64,000 nt of DNA from CAKUFA01 sp963618735 (GCA_963618735.1 CAVEUM010000006.1:38916-102915), one strand, 5' to 3'. Positions 52,556-61,517 are shown, numbered from the stretch's first letter. Translations and numbers: made by a program. The notes: a model not told the origin generated them from the sequence alone.

Positions 52556-53467
52556 TTACACGGATTCGATGCCGCCGCTGCGAAGACCTTTCAGAAATTC
52601 CTCAGGCAGCGGCGCGGTGAAGGTCATCCGTTCACCACTGGTGGGATGAGTGAAGGACAGGGAGTAAGCGTGCAGCATCAATCTCGGCACATGAAGGCCG
52701 CGCGCGGCACCGTAAATGGGATCGCCGCACACAGGATGGCCAATGTGCTTCATATGCACGCGAATCTGATGGGTGCGGCCTGTGAGAATGTGCACATCCA
52801 GCAGCGTGCAGCCCTTTCCGCGCTCCAGCACCGTCCATTCTGTCTGGGACGGACGTCCGTCAGGATCGACAGCCATACGCTTGCGGTCGGTGCGATGACG
52901 GGCAATGGGTGCATCGATGAACCCGCTGTCCTCTTTCAAATTGCCTTCAACCAAGGCACGGTAATGCTTCTCCATGGCACGGTCTGCCAGCTGCTGACTC
53001 AGTGCCAGTTGGGCTGCATCATTCTTTGCCACCAGCAACAGGCCGGAGGTGTCCTTATCCAGTCGATGAACAATGCCCGGACGCAATTCACCGCCGATGC
53101 CGCCGAGACTGTCCAGATGGTACAGCAGGGCATTCACCAGCGTGCCGTCATCATTGCCGGCGGCAGGGTGCACCACCATACCGCTGGGCTTTACCACAAC
53201 CGCGAGATCACGATCTTCATAAAGAAATGTCAGGGGAATATTTTCCGCCTGGGGCACGGCAGGCTTTGGGGCAGGCACAGTGAAGGTGATTTCTGTACCG
53301 GCTTTGGCCTTTGCGCCAGCCTTGCGTTCCTCTTTACCGCCTGCGAGGCAGTTTCCTTCATCCATCAGCGTCGATACACGGGAGCGCGTCAAACCGGTGG
53401 CTTCGGACAGGAAAACATCCAGCCGCCGCCCGTCCGCCACGAGATGAAACACCTGATCTTCAGCCAT
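52556..53467 (-). CDS. rluD: Pseudouridine synthase, RluA/RluD family
   Basis: The 303-residue protein modifies uridines in 23S rRNA, probably in helix 69. An S4 domain (RRLDVFLSEATGLTRSRVS) is followed by the catalytic HRLDKDTSGLLLVAK and the later LTGRTHQIRVH. GGAGTG precedes ATG 53467, and the first eight bases overlap lspA, the usual lspA-rluD neighbourhood in Bacillota. Confidence 0.93.
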   Translation of the reverse strand: MAEDQVFHLVADGRRLDVFLSEATGLTRSRVSTLMDEGNCLAGGKEERKAGAKAKAGTEITFTVPAPKPAVPQAENIPLTFLYEDRDLAVVVKPSGMVVHPAAGNDDGTLVNALLYHLDSLGGIGGELRPGIVHRLDKDTSGLLLVAKNDAAQLALSQQLADRAMEKHYRALVEGNLKEDSGFIDAPIARHRTDRKRMAVDPDGRPSQTEWTVLERGKGCTLLDVHILTGRTHQIRVHMKHIGHPVCGDPIYGAARGLHVPRLMLHAYSLSFTHPTSGERMTFTAPLPEEFLKGLRSGGIESV

Positions 53468-53912
53468 GCTTTTCACTCCATTCCTGCGGATTGAAAAGTA
53501 GAGAAACAATCATGAGACAGCAGCCCACGGTCAGGCAAATATCCGCTACGTTGAAAATGGCGAAGGAGCAGAACAGCACCTCAATCATGTCAACAACATA
53601 GCCCCAAAGTACCCGATCAATCAGGTTGCCTGCGGCACCGCTGAGCATCAGCATGGCAGCAGTGCGGCTTACAGGCCCTAAGGTGTAGCGGCGCAAAACA
53701 AGCCAGCCAATGGCGATCAGGCAGAGAGACAACAGAATCAGCAGAATCCCGTGATTGCTCAGCAGGCTGAAGGCCATGCCTGTGTTCTGGGTGTATCTCA
53801 ATCCAACCACATGATTGAGCAGCACCACAGGCTCCGTCAACTGACGTGCAGCCCATTTGGTGATCTGGTCGATGACCAGCACGACGGGAACAATCCATAA
53901 ATAGCGTCGCAT
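53460..53912 (-). CDS. lspA: Lipoprotein signal peptidase
   Basis: A 150-residue four-helix membrane protease that cleaves lipoprotein signal peptides. The catalytic aspartates are in GAAGNLIDRV and FNVADICLT, and NTGMAFSLL is the other conserved stretch. GGAG lies before ATG 53912. Possible lipoproteins in the window are BtuF and the 307-residue membrane protein. Confidence 0.95.
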   Translation of the reverse strand: MRRYLWIVPVVLVIDQITKWAARQLTEPVVLLNHVVGLRYTQNTGMAFSLLSNHGILLILLSLCLIAIGWLVLRRYTLGPVSRTAAMLMLSGAAGNLIDRVLWGYVVDMIEVLFCSFAIFNVADICLTVGCCLMIVSLLFNPQEWSEKHG

Positions 53913-54045
53913 AGGAACTCCATTCAAAAATAAAATCCATAATCATTTCGATGAAGAAGCGGTGAAATCCTGCTGTGCGGGAGCAAAAGCTTTTTCTGAA
54001 GCAGAAAAGGACGATCCGTTGCGGTCGCCCTCTTCTTGATGCTGC

Positions 54046-54537
54046 TCATTGGAGCATGTCTGCAATTTTTGCGGCAACCTGCTGCAGCGTAAGTCCTTTG
54101 GTGTTCAGCGTAATGTGCGCGTAACGCTCATAATAAGGGCAGCGCTCTTCATACAGGTCACGGAAGGTTTGCCCGGGCAGAATGCTCACGCCCCGTGCGT
54201 GCAAATCACCCAGCCGACGCAGAAGCTCATCGTGCTCCACCTGCAGATAAACCACCGTGCTGATATTGCGCAGGTGCTCCATGGCTGATGGCCCATAAAT
54301 GACACTGCCGCCGGGAGCAATAACGCTGTCGGTAACATCCAATTCAGCATTGATGCGCTCTTCCACCTTGCGGAAACCGTCATCGCCCACAGCATCCAGA
54401 ATTTCTGCCAGCGTTTGGCCGGTCTTCTGAATGATGACCTTGTCTACATCCACAAATTGCAATCCCATAAGCCTGGACAGCGCCATTCCAACCGTGCTTT
54501 TGCCGCTGCCGGGCATGCCAATGAGCGTGACGTTCAT
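54046..54537 (-). CDS. aroK: Shikimate kinase
   Basis: The 163-residue enzyme phosphorylates shikimate. Walker A GMPGSGKSTVG, VDVDKVI (shikimate aspartate), the FRKVEE region and GGSVIY (glycine-rich loop) are all present. GGAGGG precedes ATG 54537; the open frame continuing to 54810 covers the divergent aroF promoter and is rejected. aroF-aroB lie divergently next door, so three shikimate steps are clustered. Confidence 0.93.
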   Translation of the reverse strand: MNVTLIGMPGSGKSTVGMALSRLMGLQFVDVDKVIIQKTGQTLAEILDAVGDDGFRKVEERINAELDVTDSVIAPGGSVIYGPSAMEHLRNISTVVYLQVEHDELLRRLGDLHARGVSILPGQTFRDLYEERCPYYERYAHITLNTKGLTLQQVAAKIADMLQ

Positions 54538-54657
54538 GCGTATCCCTCCAGGAAAAGTCGTGGAACTATCATAACGCAGGGAAGAAGGGATGTCAATGCA
54601 CAGGCGAACACGTTCTGAAAATTCTGCGGGTATGGCAATTAGTCCACCAAAAATTGC

Positions 54658-54686
54658 TTGACACAGTCCCATCCTGTGATTATAAT
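54658..54686 (+). promoter_or_regulatory. aroF-aroB promoter
   Basis: TTGACA (54658-54663), 17-base spacer, TATAAT (54681-54686): a full consensus match, 39 bases before the leader peptide. Confidence 0.92.
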
Positions 54687-54724
54687 AGCAAGCAAGGACG
54701 ATGAACCGTCCGCAGGAGGATTTT

Positions 54725-54799
54725 ATGCTGTACGCTGTTTCTTTTACGTTTACGATCCCGGGCGGCTTTGACCGTACCGGGTATTTGGTCGTACCGTAA
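54725..54799 (+). CDS. Aromatic-rich leader peptide of aroF-aroB
   Basis: A 24-residue open frame behind GCAGGAGG, too short for usual gene-calling. It holds Phe at 7, 9 and 15 and Tyr at 3 and 20, and no Trp. It lies between a consensus promoter and a terminator, in front of DAHP synthase. This is the layout of a Phe/Tyr ribosome-mediated attenuator: stalling at aromatic codons should prevent the terminator. Confidence 0.8.
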   Translation: MLYAVSFTFTIPGGFDRTGYLVVP

Positions 54800-54844
54800 A
54801 AGAAGCTCATGACGTGGCGCTGGTCGTATCTGCGGATGCTGAAA

Positions 54845-54877
54845 AGCGAGAGCTCTTTGCGGGGCTCTCGCTTTTTT
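54845..54877 (+). terminator. Attenuator terminator before aroF
   Basis: AGCGAGAGCTC pairs with GGGCTCTCGCT, 11 bp with one G-U, followed by six T's. It starts 45 bases after the leader stop. GAAGCTC at 54802-54808 could compete for its left arm. Confidence 0.88.
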
Positions 54878-54908
54878 GTTCTTAAATGATTGAAGGAGGA
54901 TCACTTCC

Positions 54909-55925
54909 ATGATTATCGTATTGAAAAAAGGCACCGAGCAGAAGGAAATGGATAACCTGACGAACATGATTGCCGGCCTTGGCGGCATCACCGTAAACCC
55001 GATCGTTGGTTCTGACCTGACCATTCTGGGTCTGATTGGTGATACAAGCCGTGTGGATCCTTCCCAAATTGAAAGCTTCCCCTGCGTGGAGCGTATTATG
55101 CATGTCGCAGAACCCTTTAAGAAGGCAAACCGCATGTTCCATCCCGAACCTACCGTGGTGGATGTGGCAGGTGTTAAGGTTGGCGGCAAGAAACTGGCCG
55201 TTATGGCTGGCCCCTGCTCGGTGGAAAATCGGGAGCAGATCACCTATGTGGCGCAGTGCGTGAAAGACTCCGGCGCAGCGATCCTCCGCGGCGGTGCCTT
55301 TAAGCCCCGTACCTCGCCCTATTCCTTCCAGGGACTGAAGTATGAAGGATTGGAGCTTCTCAGCCAGGCACGGGAAGCAACGGGACTGCCGATTGTCAGC
55401 GAAATTATGTCGCCCAATGATATTGATGTTTTCGTGGAAAAGGTGGACTTGATTCAGGTGGGCGCACGCAACATGCAGAACTTTGATCTGCTCCGCCAGC
55501 TTGGACAGACCAGAAAGCCGATCCTCCTCAAGCGCGGCTTGTCTGCCACCATTGAGGAGTGGCTCATGAGCGCGGAGTACATCATGGCGGGCGGCAACCC
55601 CAACGTGATTCTCTGCGAGCGCGGCATCCGCACCTTTGAAACCTACACCCGCAACACGGTGGACTTGGGCGCCATCCCTGCGGTGAAGAAGCTGAGCCAC
55701 CTGCCTGTGATCGTTGACCCCAGCCATGGCACGGGCAAGTGGTGGATGGTAGAGCCCATGGCTCGCGCGGCCATTGCCGTTGGCGCAGATGGTGTGATGG
55801 TAGAAGTTCATAACGATCCTGCCCACGCGCTGTGCGATGGTCAGCAGTCCATCAAGCCCGATGTGTTCGCTACCGTGATGGACGACATCCGCAAAATTGC
55901 CGAGGTCGTTGGCCGCGAAGTGTAA
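54909..55925 (+). CDS. aroF: 3-deoxy-7-phosphoheptulonate synthase (DAHP synthase)
   Basis: The 338-residue enzyme starts the shikimate pathway from phosphoenolpyruvate and erythrose-4-phosphate. It is the AroA-beta (type I) form: an N-terminal ferredoxin-like regulatory domain (residues 1-70), then the barrel with AGPCSVE, RGGAFKPRTSPYSFQG, VGARNMQN and VDPSHGTGK. GGAGGA precedes ATG 54909. Leader peptide and terminator upstream point to Phe/Tyr control. Confidence 0.96.
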   Translation: MIIVLKKGTEQKEMDNLTNMIAGLGGITVNPIVGSDLTILGLIGDTSRVDPSQIESFPCVERIMHVAEPFKKANRMFHPEPTVVDVAGVKVGGKKLAVMAGPCSVENREQITYVAQCVKDSGAAILRGGAFKPRTSPYSFQGLKYEGLELLSQAREATGLPIVSEIMSPNDIDVFVEKVDLIQVGARNMQNFDLLRQLGQTRKPILLKRGLSATIEEWLMSAEYIMAGGNPNVILCERGIRTFETYTRNTVDLGAIPAVKKLSHLPVIVDPSHGTGKWWMVEPMARAAIAVGADGVMVEVHNDPAHALCDGQQSIKPDVFATVMDDIRKIAEVVGREV

Positions 55926-55951
55926 TCTTTCCTGAGAAAAGAGGAACAGCC

Positions 55952-57013
55952 ATGAGTACCATTCACGTAAGCCTTGGGGCAAGGAGCTATCCTATTGAGG
56001 TGGAGCGCGGACTGATTGACAGGGCGGGCGAGCATTTTCTGAAGACCTTCGGCGAATGTGCCGCTGCCGTTGTGACGGACGATCATGTGGCGCCGCTGTA
56101 TCTAGACCGCGTAACAAAATCACTGCAGGAGAGCGGCATCCGCGTTTGCAGCATCGTACTGCCTCATGGTGAACGTACCAAGTGCCTTGCCAGCCTGGAA
56201 AAGCTGTACACCTTCCTCAGCGAAAGCCGCATCACCAGAAAAGATGTGGTGATTGCCCTGGGCGGCGGCGTCATGGGCGATTTGGCTGGATTGGCGGCGG
56301 CAACCTGGCTGAGGGGCGTCAAACTGATGCAAATCCCCACGACACTGCTGGCGCAGGTGGATTCCTCCGTGGGCGGCAAGGTGGCGGTTGACCTGCCCCA
56401 GGGGAAAAACCTGGTAGGCGCCTTCTGGCAACCCTCTTTGGTGCTGGCAGACCCTGACACCCTGCGTACCTTGACGCCGGAATATTGGCGGGATGGCCTG
56501 GGCGAGGTGGTCAAGTACGGCTGCATCGGGGATGAAGCATTGTTCCGCTTGCTGGAGCAGGACGCGCCTCACGGACGGGAAAAACTGATGCAGGATATTG
56601 ATGAAATCCTCCGCCATTGCATGTGCTATAAGGCTCATGTGGTGGAACAGGATGAGCATGATACAGGCTTGCGCATGACGCTGAATTTTGGCCACACCAT
56701 GGCGCACGCGGTGGAAACGGTGCAGCATTATGACGGCTACCGTCACGGCGAGGCAGTGGCCATTGGTATGGCGGTCATTACCCGCTTGTCTGAGCGGCTT
56801 GGAATGACAGACCAGGGGACGGCAGAACGTTTGCTGGCGCTGGAAAAAGCGTTGGAGCTGCCTACAGAACTGCCTGATGTTTCCATGGACGATCTTCTGC
56901 AGGCCATGACCCAGGATAAGAAAAACGCCGGCGATACCTTAACGGTGATTCTCCTCAGGCGCATTGGCGAATGTTATCTGCACAAGACAACCGCCGCATT
57001 CTTTACAAAATAA
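55952..57013 (+). CDS. aroB: 3-dehydroquinate synthase
   Basis: The 353-residue NAD-dependent enzyme closes the ring in the second shikimate step. ALGGGVMGDLAGLAAATW, PTTLLAQVDSSVGGKVAVD, NFGHTMAHAVE and YRHGEAVAIGM are the family signatures. GAGGAA precedes ATG 55952; a frame starting at 55832 overlaps aroF and is rejected. Shared transcription with aroF, 26 bases upstream. Confidence 0.96.
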   Translation: MSTIHVSLGARSYPIEVERGLIDRAGEHFLKTFGECAAAVVTDDHVAPLYLDRVTKSLQESGIRVCSIVLPHGERTKCLASLEKLYTFLSESRITRKDVVIALGGGVMGDLAGLAAATWLRGVKLMQIPTTLLAQVDSSVGGKVAVDLPQGKNLVGAFWQPSLVLADPDTLRTLTPEYWRDGLGEVVKYGCIGDEALFRLLEQDAPHGREKLMQDIDEILRHCMCYKAHVVEQDEHDTGLRMTLNFGHTMAHAVETVQHYDGYRHGEAVAIGMAVITRLSERLGMTDQGTAERLLALEKALELPTELPDVSMDDLLQAMTQDKKNAGDTLTVILLRRIGECYLHKTTAAFFTK

Positions 57014-57024
57014 GAAAAAATAAG

Positions 57025-57065
57025 AGAGATGCTTCCTTCGGCAAATGCAGGAAGGAAGCATCTCT
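57025..57065. terminator. Bidirectional terminator
   Basis: A perfect 15-bp stem (57025-57039 with 57051-57065). The plus-strand tail is TCTTG and the minus-strand tail is a long T-rich run, so it serves both aroB and the convergent gene. Confidence 0.9.
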
Positions 57066-57086
57066 TCTTGTATTCAATGGCTGAAC

Positions 57087-57548
57087 TCAGTGCCGCTTGG
57101 ACGCGGCTCTCAGCACGGCATCTTTTCGGTCGTGTGTGATGACGTAATCATACCAGAATCCCTTGTCGCCGTTGGGACGCACTTCTGTGTGGCTGCGAAA
57201 AACGTAATGGTGCGTATTCCGCAGAACGCGCATGTCCACAAGCGTCGCCAGGGCAATGGCATACAGCGTGTCGTCAGAAGGATTGTCCAGCCCATGTTTG
57301 GAAAAGGTATAATGCTTTTCACCGCCGGAAATGGAGCGAATGCGCACGCCCTCCGGCCGCAGAACCACACTCTCCAAATATTCATTGTCGTATCGGCGGA
57401 ACATGGGATACAGATGGCTGTACAGATTGGTGGTGCGAACACGCTGCACCAGCTTCTGCTGCTGCCTTTTTTCAGCGGAAAGCTGCAGGAGCAGAAACGC
57501 GGCTACAGCCAGAATGATGATAACCATTACCACAACTACTGTAGTCAT
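57087..57548 (-). CDS. Hypothetical membrane-anchored protein
   Basis: A 153-residue protein of unknown function. MTTVVVVMVIIILAVAAFLL forms an N-terminal membrane anchor, followed by about 120 residues of soluble domain with a basic coiled start (AEKRQQQKLVQRVR). No catalytic motif is visible. GGAGGG precedes ATG 57548. It stands alone between two terminators, so it should have its own promoter. Confidence 0.7.
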   Translation of the reverse strand: MTTVVVVMVIIILAVAAFLLLQLSAEKRQQQKLVQRVRTTNLYSHLYPMFRRYDNEYLESVVLRPEGVRIRSISGGEKHYTFSKHGLDNPSDDTLYAIALATLVDMRVLRNTHHYVFRSHTEVRPNGDKGFWYDYVITHDRKDAVLRAASKRH

Positions 57549-57609
57549 TGCTTTCCCTCCTGTCACGAATATGATACCAAGGGACAAAAAGAATGTCAAC
57601 CGCAAGGGA

Positions 57610-57654
57610 AAAAACGGGCGGGTTACCACGCCGGATTGTGTGGCAGCCCGCCCG
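57610..57654 (-). terminator. Terminator after pepF
   Basis: CGGGCGGG pairs with CCCGCCCG on the minus strand, inner partial pairs, then six T's. Confidence 0.9.
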
Positions 57655-57673
57655 AAAAGATCCCAAAGAGCAA

Positions 57674-59428
57674 TTACTGCTTTTCACACAGCTCGCAGAA
57701 GCGATCCACATCCTGCTTGATAACTTCCAGGCTGGAGCGCCAGAAGTCCACGCTGCGGACATCGATGCCTACGCTGGCAGCCACGTTGGCCACCGTGTCG
57801 GAGCCGCAGTAGCGGAGCAGACGGCAGTAGTCGTCCACAAAGGCTTCGCCCTTCTTCAGATACTGGGCAAACACGCCCTTGCCGAACAGCAGACCGAAGG
57901 CATAGGGGAAGTTGTAGAAGTTCAGTCCGGAGGAGTAATAGTGGCTCTTGCAGGCCCACATGTAGGGATGACGGACATCCTTGGCCAAGCCGTCGCCATA
58001 GGAGGCATCCTGCGCACGGAGCATGGCAGCCTTCAACTCATCCACGCTCATGACGTGATCCGCGCGGGTATCCACCACTTCGCTTTCAAACAGGAAGCGG
58101 CTGTAGATGTCCACCACCGTCTGGGTGGATTCCATCAGGCTGTTTTCCAGCAGGGTGAACTGCTCTTCCTCGGTGGCAGAGGACAGCACCTGATGAGCCA
58201 GCATGGTTTCGTTGAAGATGGAAGCCGTTTCGGCCAGGGGCATGGGGGTGGAAATCATGCAATAAGGCAGGCCGGCAAGGCAACGATTGTGCCAGGCATG
58301 ACCCAGCTCGTGGGCAATGGTGCTCACATCGGAGAAGCTGCCCTGGAAGTTGGTCATCACCATGCTGCGGTCGTAGCAGTGAACGCTGGCGCAGAAGGCA
58401 CCGCCCGTCTTGCCTTCACGGGGATACAGGTCAATCCAGCGCTGCTCGAAAGCGTTGTCCATAAATTCTGCCATCTTGGGGGTGAACTTGCCCATTTCCT
58501 GCAGCAGCTTGGCACGTGCTTCCTCAATGGTGTAGGTCTTGGCGCTGTGACCCACAGGGGCAAACAGGTCATAGAAGGGCAGGCCGTCTTCGTAGCCGAG
58601 ATACTTGGCCTTGGTGCGGAGATAGCGGCGGAAGTGGGGCAGATACTCGCGGATGGCTGTCCACATGGCGTCCAGCGTTTCGTGATCCATGCGGCTCTGG
58701 CTCAGGGTCATATCCAGCACAGAGTCGTACTTCTTCGCCTTGGCCAGGGTGCGGGCTTCCATCTTGATGCTGTTCAGGCAATAAGCCATGGGCAGCTCCA
58801 TCTTCTTATAGGAGGCAATTTCTGCCTCGTAGGCATCCTTACGGACGGACGCGTCGGGATCATAGGCCATACCGCGAACCGCAGGCAGGGGAAGCTCCTG
58901 ACCGCGATACAGCACCGTGTGATTGGAATCCAGCTTGTCACGCAGCTGGCTGAAAGCGGTACCGCCGCTCAGGCGCATCTGCAGGATCCAGGGCTCGATG
59001 TCAGCAGGAATCAGGTGAGCAGCATCTGCGGCCATTTCGCGCAGGGCGAAGGCAACGGGCTGCAGCTTGGGAGAGGCGGCAATCAGCTCTTCCAGATTGG
59101 TAAGAGAGCCCACATAGCGGGTGATGCTAGAGCTGATGAGGCTCAATTCGTTATAGATGACGTTCAGCTTGTCATCATAGCGGGCGGCGTCCTGATTGTT
59201 GGCATCCACAGCCAGCGTCATCCCGGGATAGGATGAAACACGGTCAATCAGGCTGCTGACTTCTTCCTGGGCATCCATCAGGGATTCCAGCTTGGCGAGG
59301 TCATCGCCGGGTTCGTCTGCCAATTTGCCAAGGGCAGCGATTTTCTCCTGCAGCTCCTTCAGGTCAGAAGCGTACTTGGGGTCATCAAAACCATTGTAGA
59401 GGAAAGAAAGGTCCCAACGATCATTCAT
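57674..59428 (-). CDS. pepF: Oligoendopeptidase F (M3 metallopeptidase)
   Basis: A 584-residue cytosolic peptidase. The zinc site is STIAHELGHAWH near residue 370 with the downstream glutamate in PLAETASIFNETML. The N-terminal part is the helical PepF domain. It cleaves oligopeptides of about 7-17 residues. AAAGGAGG precedes ATG 59428. It lies 37 bases after the HisJ-like gene on the same strand. Confidence 0.94.
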   Translation of the reverse strand: MNDRWDLSFLYNGFDDPKYASDLKELQEKIAALGKLADEPGDDLAKLESLMDAQEEVSSLIDRVSSYPGMTLAVDANNQDAARYDDKLNVIYNELSLISSSITRYVGSLTNLEELIAASPKLQPVAFALREMAADAAHLIPADIEPWILQMRLSGGTAFSQLRDKLDSNHTVLYRGQELPLPAVRGMAYDPDASVRKDAYEAEIASYKKMELPMAYCLNSIKMEARTLAKAKKYDSVLDMTLSQSRMDHETLDAMWTAIREYLPHFRRYLRTKAKYLGYEDGLPFYDLFAPVGHSAKTYTIEEARAKLLQEMGKFTPKMAEFMDNAFEQRWIDLYPREGKTGGAFCASVHCYDRSMVMTNFQGSFSDVSTIAHELGHAWHNRCLAGLPYCMISTPMPLAETASIFNETMLAHQVLSSATEEEQFTLLENSLMESTQTVVDIYSRFLFESEVVDTRADHVMSVDELKAAMLRAQDASYGDGLAKDVRHPYMWACKSHYYSSGLNFYNFPYAFGLLFGKGVFAQYLKKGEAFVDDYCRLLRYCGSDTVANVAASVGIDVRSVDFWRSSLEVIKQDVDRFCELCEKQ

Positions 59429-59465
59429 GGTAGTGCCTCCTTTGAATAATGAATGAGCAGTATGC

Positions 59466-60245
59466 TCAGAATGTCAATGTTTCCTGGATGGGATAATTCA
59501 TTGCCTGCAGGCGCTTGCGTGCCTCGTCCCACAAGTCGGTGTTCCGCAGCATGGCGGGATCATGGGCATCCACACCGATGATGGCACGGTTTCCCTTGCC
59601 GGATAGGTGCTCCCAGAAACCCTGACAGGGATATCCGCGATCATGGCCTGTCAGCTGGCAGTCCAATCCCAGCAGATTGTACTCCAGCGGCACGTCTGCT
59701 TCACGGGCAGCCTGTGCAATGATGTCAGCAGCTTTTTCACAGGTGCAGTCAAATTCAGGCCGCGGACGCATGTACAGGTCAGGATGCGCCACATAGGCAA
59801 AAAGTCCCGTATGCAGGGCTTCTGCCACGGCGTCCGCATAGCGGAGCACGCCATCATCTGTGGCGCAGCTCTGACCCACATAGGGGTGATCCTCTTCGCT
59901 GATCAGGTAGTGCTCACCCAGGATGAAGTACTCTATGCCTTCATCCTGCATGCGGTGCAGATGATCCAGATAGCGCGGGAAGTATTCCACCTCAAGTCCC
60001 ATGTGGATTTCAATACGATCTGCATAGCGGGACTTCAAGTCACGGACAGAGGCCATGTAGCCCGGCAGGGAAGCCATGTCCATGCGAATGTTGCTGACAA
60101 AGCCTGTGCGGAAAGGCCAGGGAGTGTGATCTGAAAAACCAAGAATTTTGAAACCGCCATCCAGTGCTGCCAGGACGTATTCTTCGTCTGTGCCTGCAGC
60201 GTGGTGGCAACGGGTGGTGTGGGAATGATAATTTGCTTTCATCAT
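59466..60245 (-). CDS. Histidinol-phosphatase-like PHP-domain protein
   Basis: A 259-residue PHP-family phosphatase: NYHSHTTRCHH, GFSDHTPWPF, GLEVEYFP, GEHYLISEE, YVAHPDLY and IIGVDAHDP give the trinuclear metal site in order. It resembles HisJ/HisK histidinol-phosphate phosphatases, but without other his genes nearby the substrate is not sure. AAGGA precedes ATG 60245 (ATG 60242 is the alternative). The promoter lies at 60284-60312. Confidence 0.87.
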   Translation of the reverse strand: MMKANYHSHTTRCHHAAGTDEEYVLAALDGGFKILGFSDHTPWPFRTGFVSNIRMDMASLPGYMASVRDLKSRYADRIEIHMGLEVEYFPRYLDHLHRMQDEGIEYFILGEHYLISEEDHPYVGQSCATDDGVLRYADAVAEALHTGLFAYVAHPDLYMRPRPEFDCTCEKAADIIAQAAREADVPLEYNLLGLDCQLTGHDRGYPCQGFWEHLSGKGNRAIIGVDAHDPAMLRNTDLWDEARKRLQAMNYPIQETLTF

Positions 60246-60283
60246 GGTTGCGTCCTTCTGCGCAAAAGTACAGCGCACATTCC

Positions 60284-60312
60284 ATTATACTTAGTCGGGA
60301 CAAATTAAGCAA
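60284..60312 (-). promoter_or_regulatory. Promoter of the hisJ-like/pepF operon
   Basis: Minus-strand TTGCTT (60307-60312), 17-base spacer, TATAAT (60284-60289). Confidence 0.8.
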
Positions 60313-60337
60313 GTGCCACTTGAAAGATGCACAAACA

Positions 60338-60379
60338 GAAAAAATCCCTTCTCCCTGCAAAAGCCTCAGGAAGAAGGGA
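60338..60379 (-). terminator. Terminator of the GntR gene
   Basis: TCCCTTCTTCCTG pairs with CAGGGAGAAGGGA on the minus strand, then a T run. Confidence 0.87.
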
Positions 60380-60401
60380 AATCCATGCAAAATGCTATGC
60401 T

Positions 60402-61106
60402 TTACTCGGTCGTTCCGTCCTTGCCCAGCACGCGGTGCTGCTGACGAAGGGCGGTGAGGCAGTTTTCCTTGCTGCGCTCGATATGCTTGCGAGTCAGCTG
60501 CTCGAAGCTCTCCAGGTCGCGCTGCTCAATGTAGTCAACCAGCTTATAATGCTCCTCGTGCGCCTGAGGGCGGCGATTCTCCTGCCGAATGGACATGGCG
60601 GAAAAGCGGGTGATGAACTCATCCTGGCCTTCCATCACGCGCAGAATGCGATTCTGATGGGAAATGGCGGTCATGGCGCCATGAAAAGCACGGGCCATGG
60701 GGGACAGGGTTTCGATATCGCCGGAATTCATCACATCGTCCATTTCGCGCAGGCGTGCGCGGAGGTTGGCAATATCCTCGGCCGTGGCATTGCGGATGAT
60801 GGCTGGCAACGTCAGCATTTCCAGCGCATTGCGGATGGTGTAAATTTCTTCCACATCAGCAAGGGAAAAAGCGCGAACCACCACACCGCGGCGCGGCTCA
60901 TACTCCACCAGACCGTCACGCTCCAGCTTGCGCAGCGCTTCACGCAAGGGAGTGCGGCTGATGTGCAGCCGCTCGGCGTAGTCTGTTTCTACAATACGTT
61001 CCCCTGCAGGAATCTCGCCGCTGACAATGGCGTGTTTCAGCACCTCATAGGCGATATCGCGGATTGGTCGGCTTTCCATCATCGGTTGAAACTGCAGGGT
61101 GGTCAT
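60402..61106 (-). CDS. GntR-family regulator (FadR/FCD type)
   Basis: A 234-residue regulator. The winged helix (residues 10-75, with HISRTPLREALRKLERDGL) is followed by an all-helical FCD ligand domain that usually binds small organic acids through metal. GGGAG precedes ATG 61106. Ligand unknown. No neighbour on the same transcript. An inverted repeat (61132-61162) near the start may be its own operator. Confidence 0.9.
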   Translation of the reverse strand: MTTLQFQPMMESRPIRDIAYEVLKHAIVSGEIPAGERIVETDYAERLHISRTPLREALRKLERDGLVEYEPRRGVVVRAFSLADVEEIYTIRNALEMLTLPAIIRNATAEDIANLRARLREMDDVMNSGDIETLSPMARAFHGAMTAISHQNRILRVMEGQDEFITRFSAMSIRQENRRPQAHEEHYKLVDYIEQRDLESFEQLTRKHIERSKENCLTALRQQHRVLGKDGTTE

Positions 61107-61131
61107 AGAATCACGCTCCCGGTTTATTAAG

Positions 61132-61162
61132 AAAGTACTGCACGGTATTTTGTGTGTACTTT
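61132..61162. promoter_or_regulatory. Possible self-operator of the GntR gene
   Basis: AAAGTAC, 17-base spacer, GTACTTT, overlapping the predicted transcription start region. Autoregulation is inferred only from position. Confidence 0.3.
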
Positions 61163-61169
61163 GGATACA

Positions 61170-61198
61170 AGAATAATACAATGCAGGAAGTCTGTCAA
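61170..61198 (-). promoter_or_regulatory. Promoter of the GntR gene
   Basis: Minus-strand TTGACA (61193-61198), 17-base spacer, TATTCT (61170-61175). Confidence 0.75.
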
Positions 61199-61372
61199 GA
61201 ATTGATGAAAAGTTAACAAAATAGTCGCCCTACGTAACTGTGACACGTGATGATCTGGTTGATATTGAACGAGAATCCACCATGAAAAAACATGACGTGT
61301 TTACTTGCAAAAATGAAGTTTGCAGATAGAAAATTGCATTTTCACATTCATATAAATACCATATCCGACGTC

Positions 61373-61401
61373 TTTACAGCAAGCGAAACCTGTGTTATAA
61401 T
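61373..61401 (+). promoter_or_regulatory. pyrR-uraA promoter
   Basis: TTTACA (61373-61378), 17-base spacer, TATAAT (61396-61401). Confidence 0.85.
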
Positions 61402-61430
61402 CCTGAGCGGTTCAAATGCGAGACCCTTTA

Positions 61431-61517
61431 ATGACAGTCCTGTGAGGCTGGTAAGGTGCGCGGGAGACCTCATAACGAGCAAGCGCCTCTTCCTGCCGGA
61501 CAGGGAGAGGCTTTTTT
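61431..61517 (+). ncRNA. PyrR-dependent attenuator
   Basis: The PyrR-binding element AGTCCTGTGAGGCTGGTAAGG (in part, from 61436) is followed by the terminator GCCTCTTCCTG with CAGGGAGAGGC (61485-61495, 61501-61511) and six T's. UMP-bound PyrR is expected to stabilise the binding loop and so permit termination. Confidence 0.92.

Noticed and set aside
53920..54049. 42-codon frame starting with an ATGA overlap at the aroK stop
   Set aside because: Composition is basic and random-looking; the region holds a weak terminator hairpin. Translation coupling is possible but not supported otherwise.
54538..54810. Extended N terminus for shikimate kinase (to 254 residues)
   Set aside because: It would cover the aroF promoter and leader peptide on the other strand and has no ribosome site; the family starts at MNVTLIGMPGSGKS.
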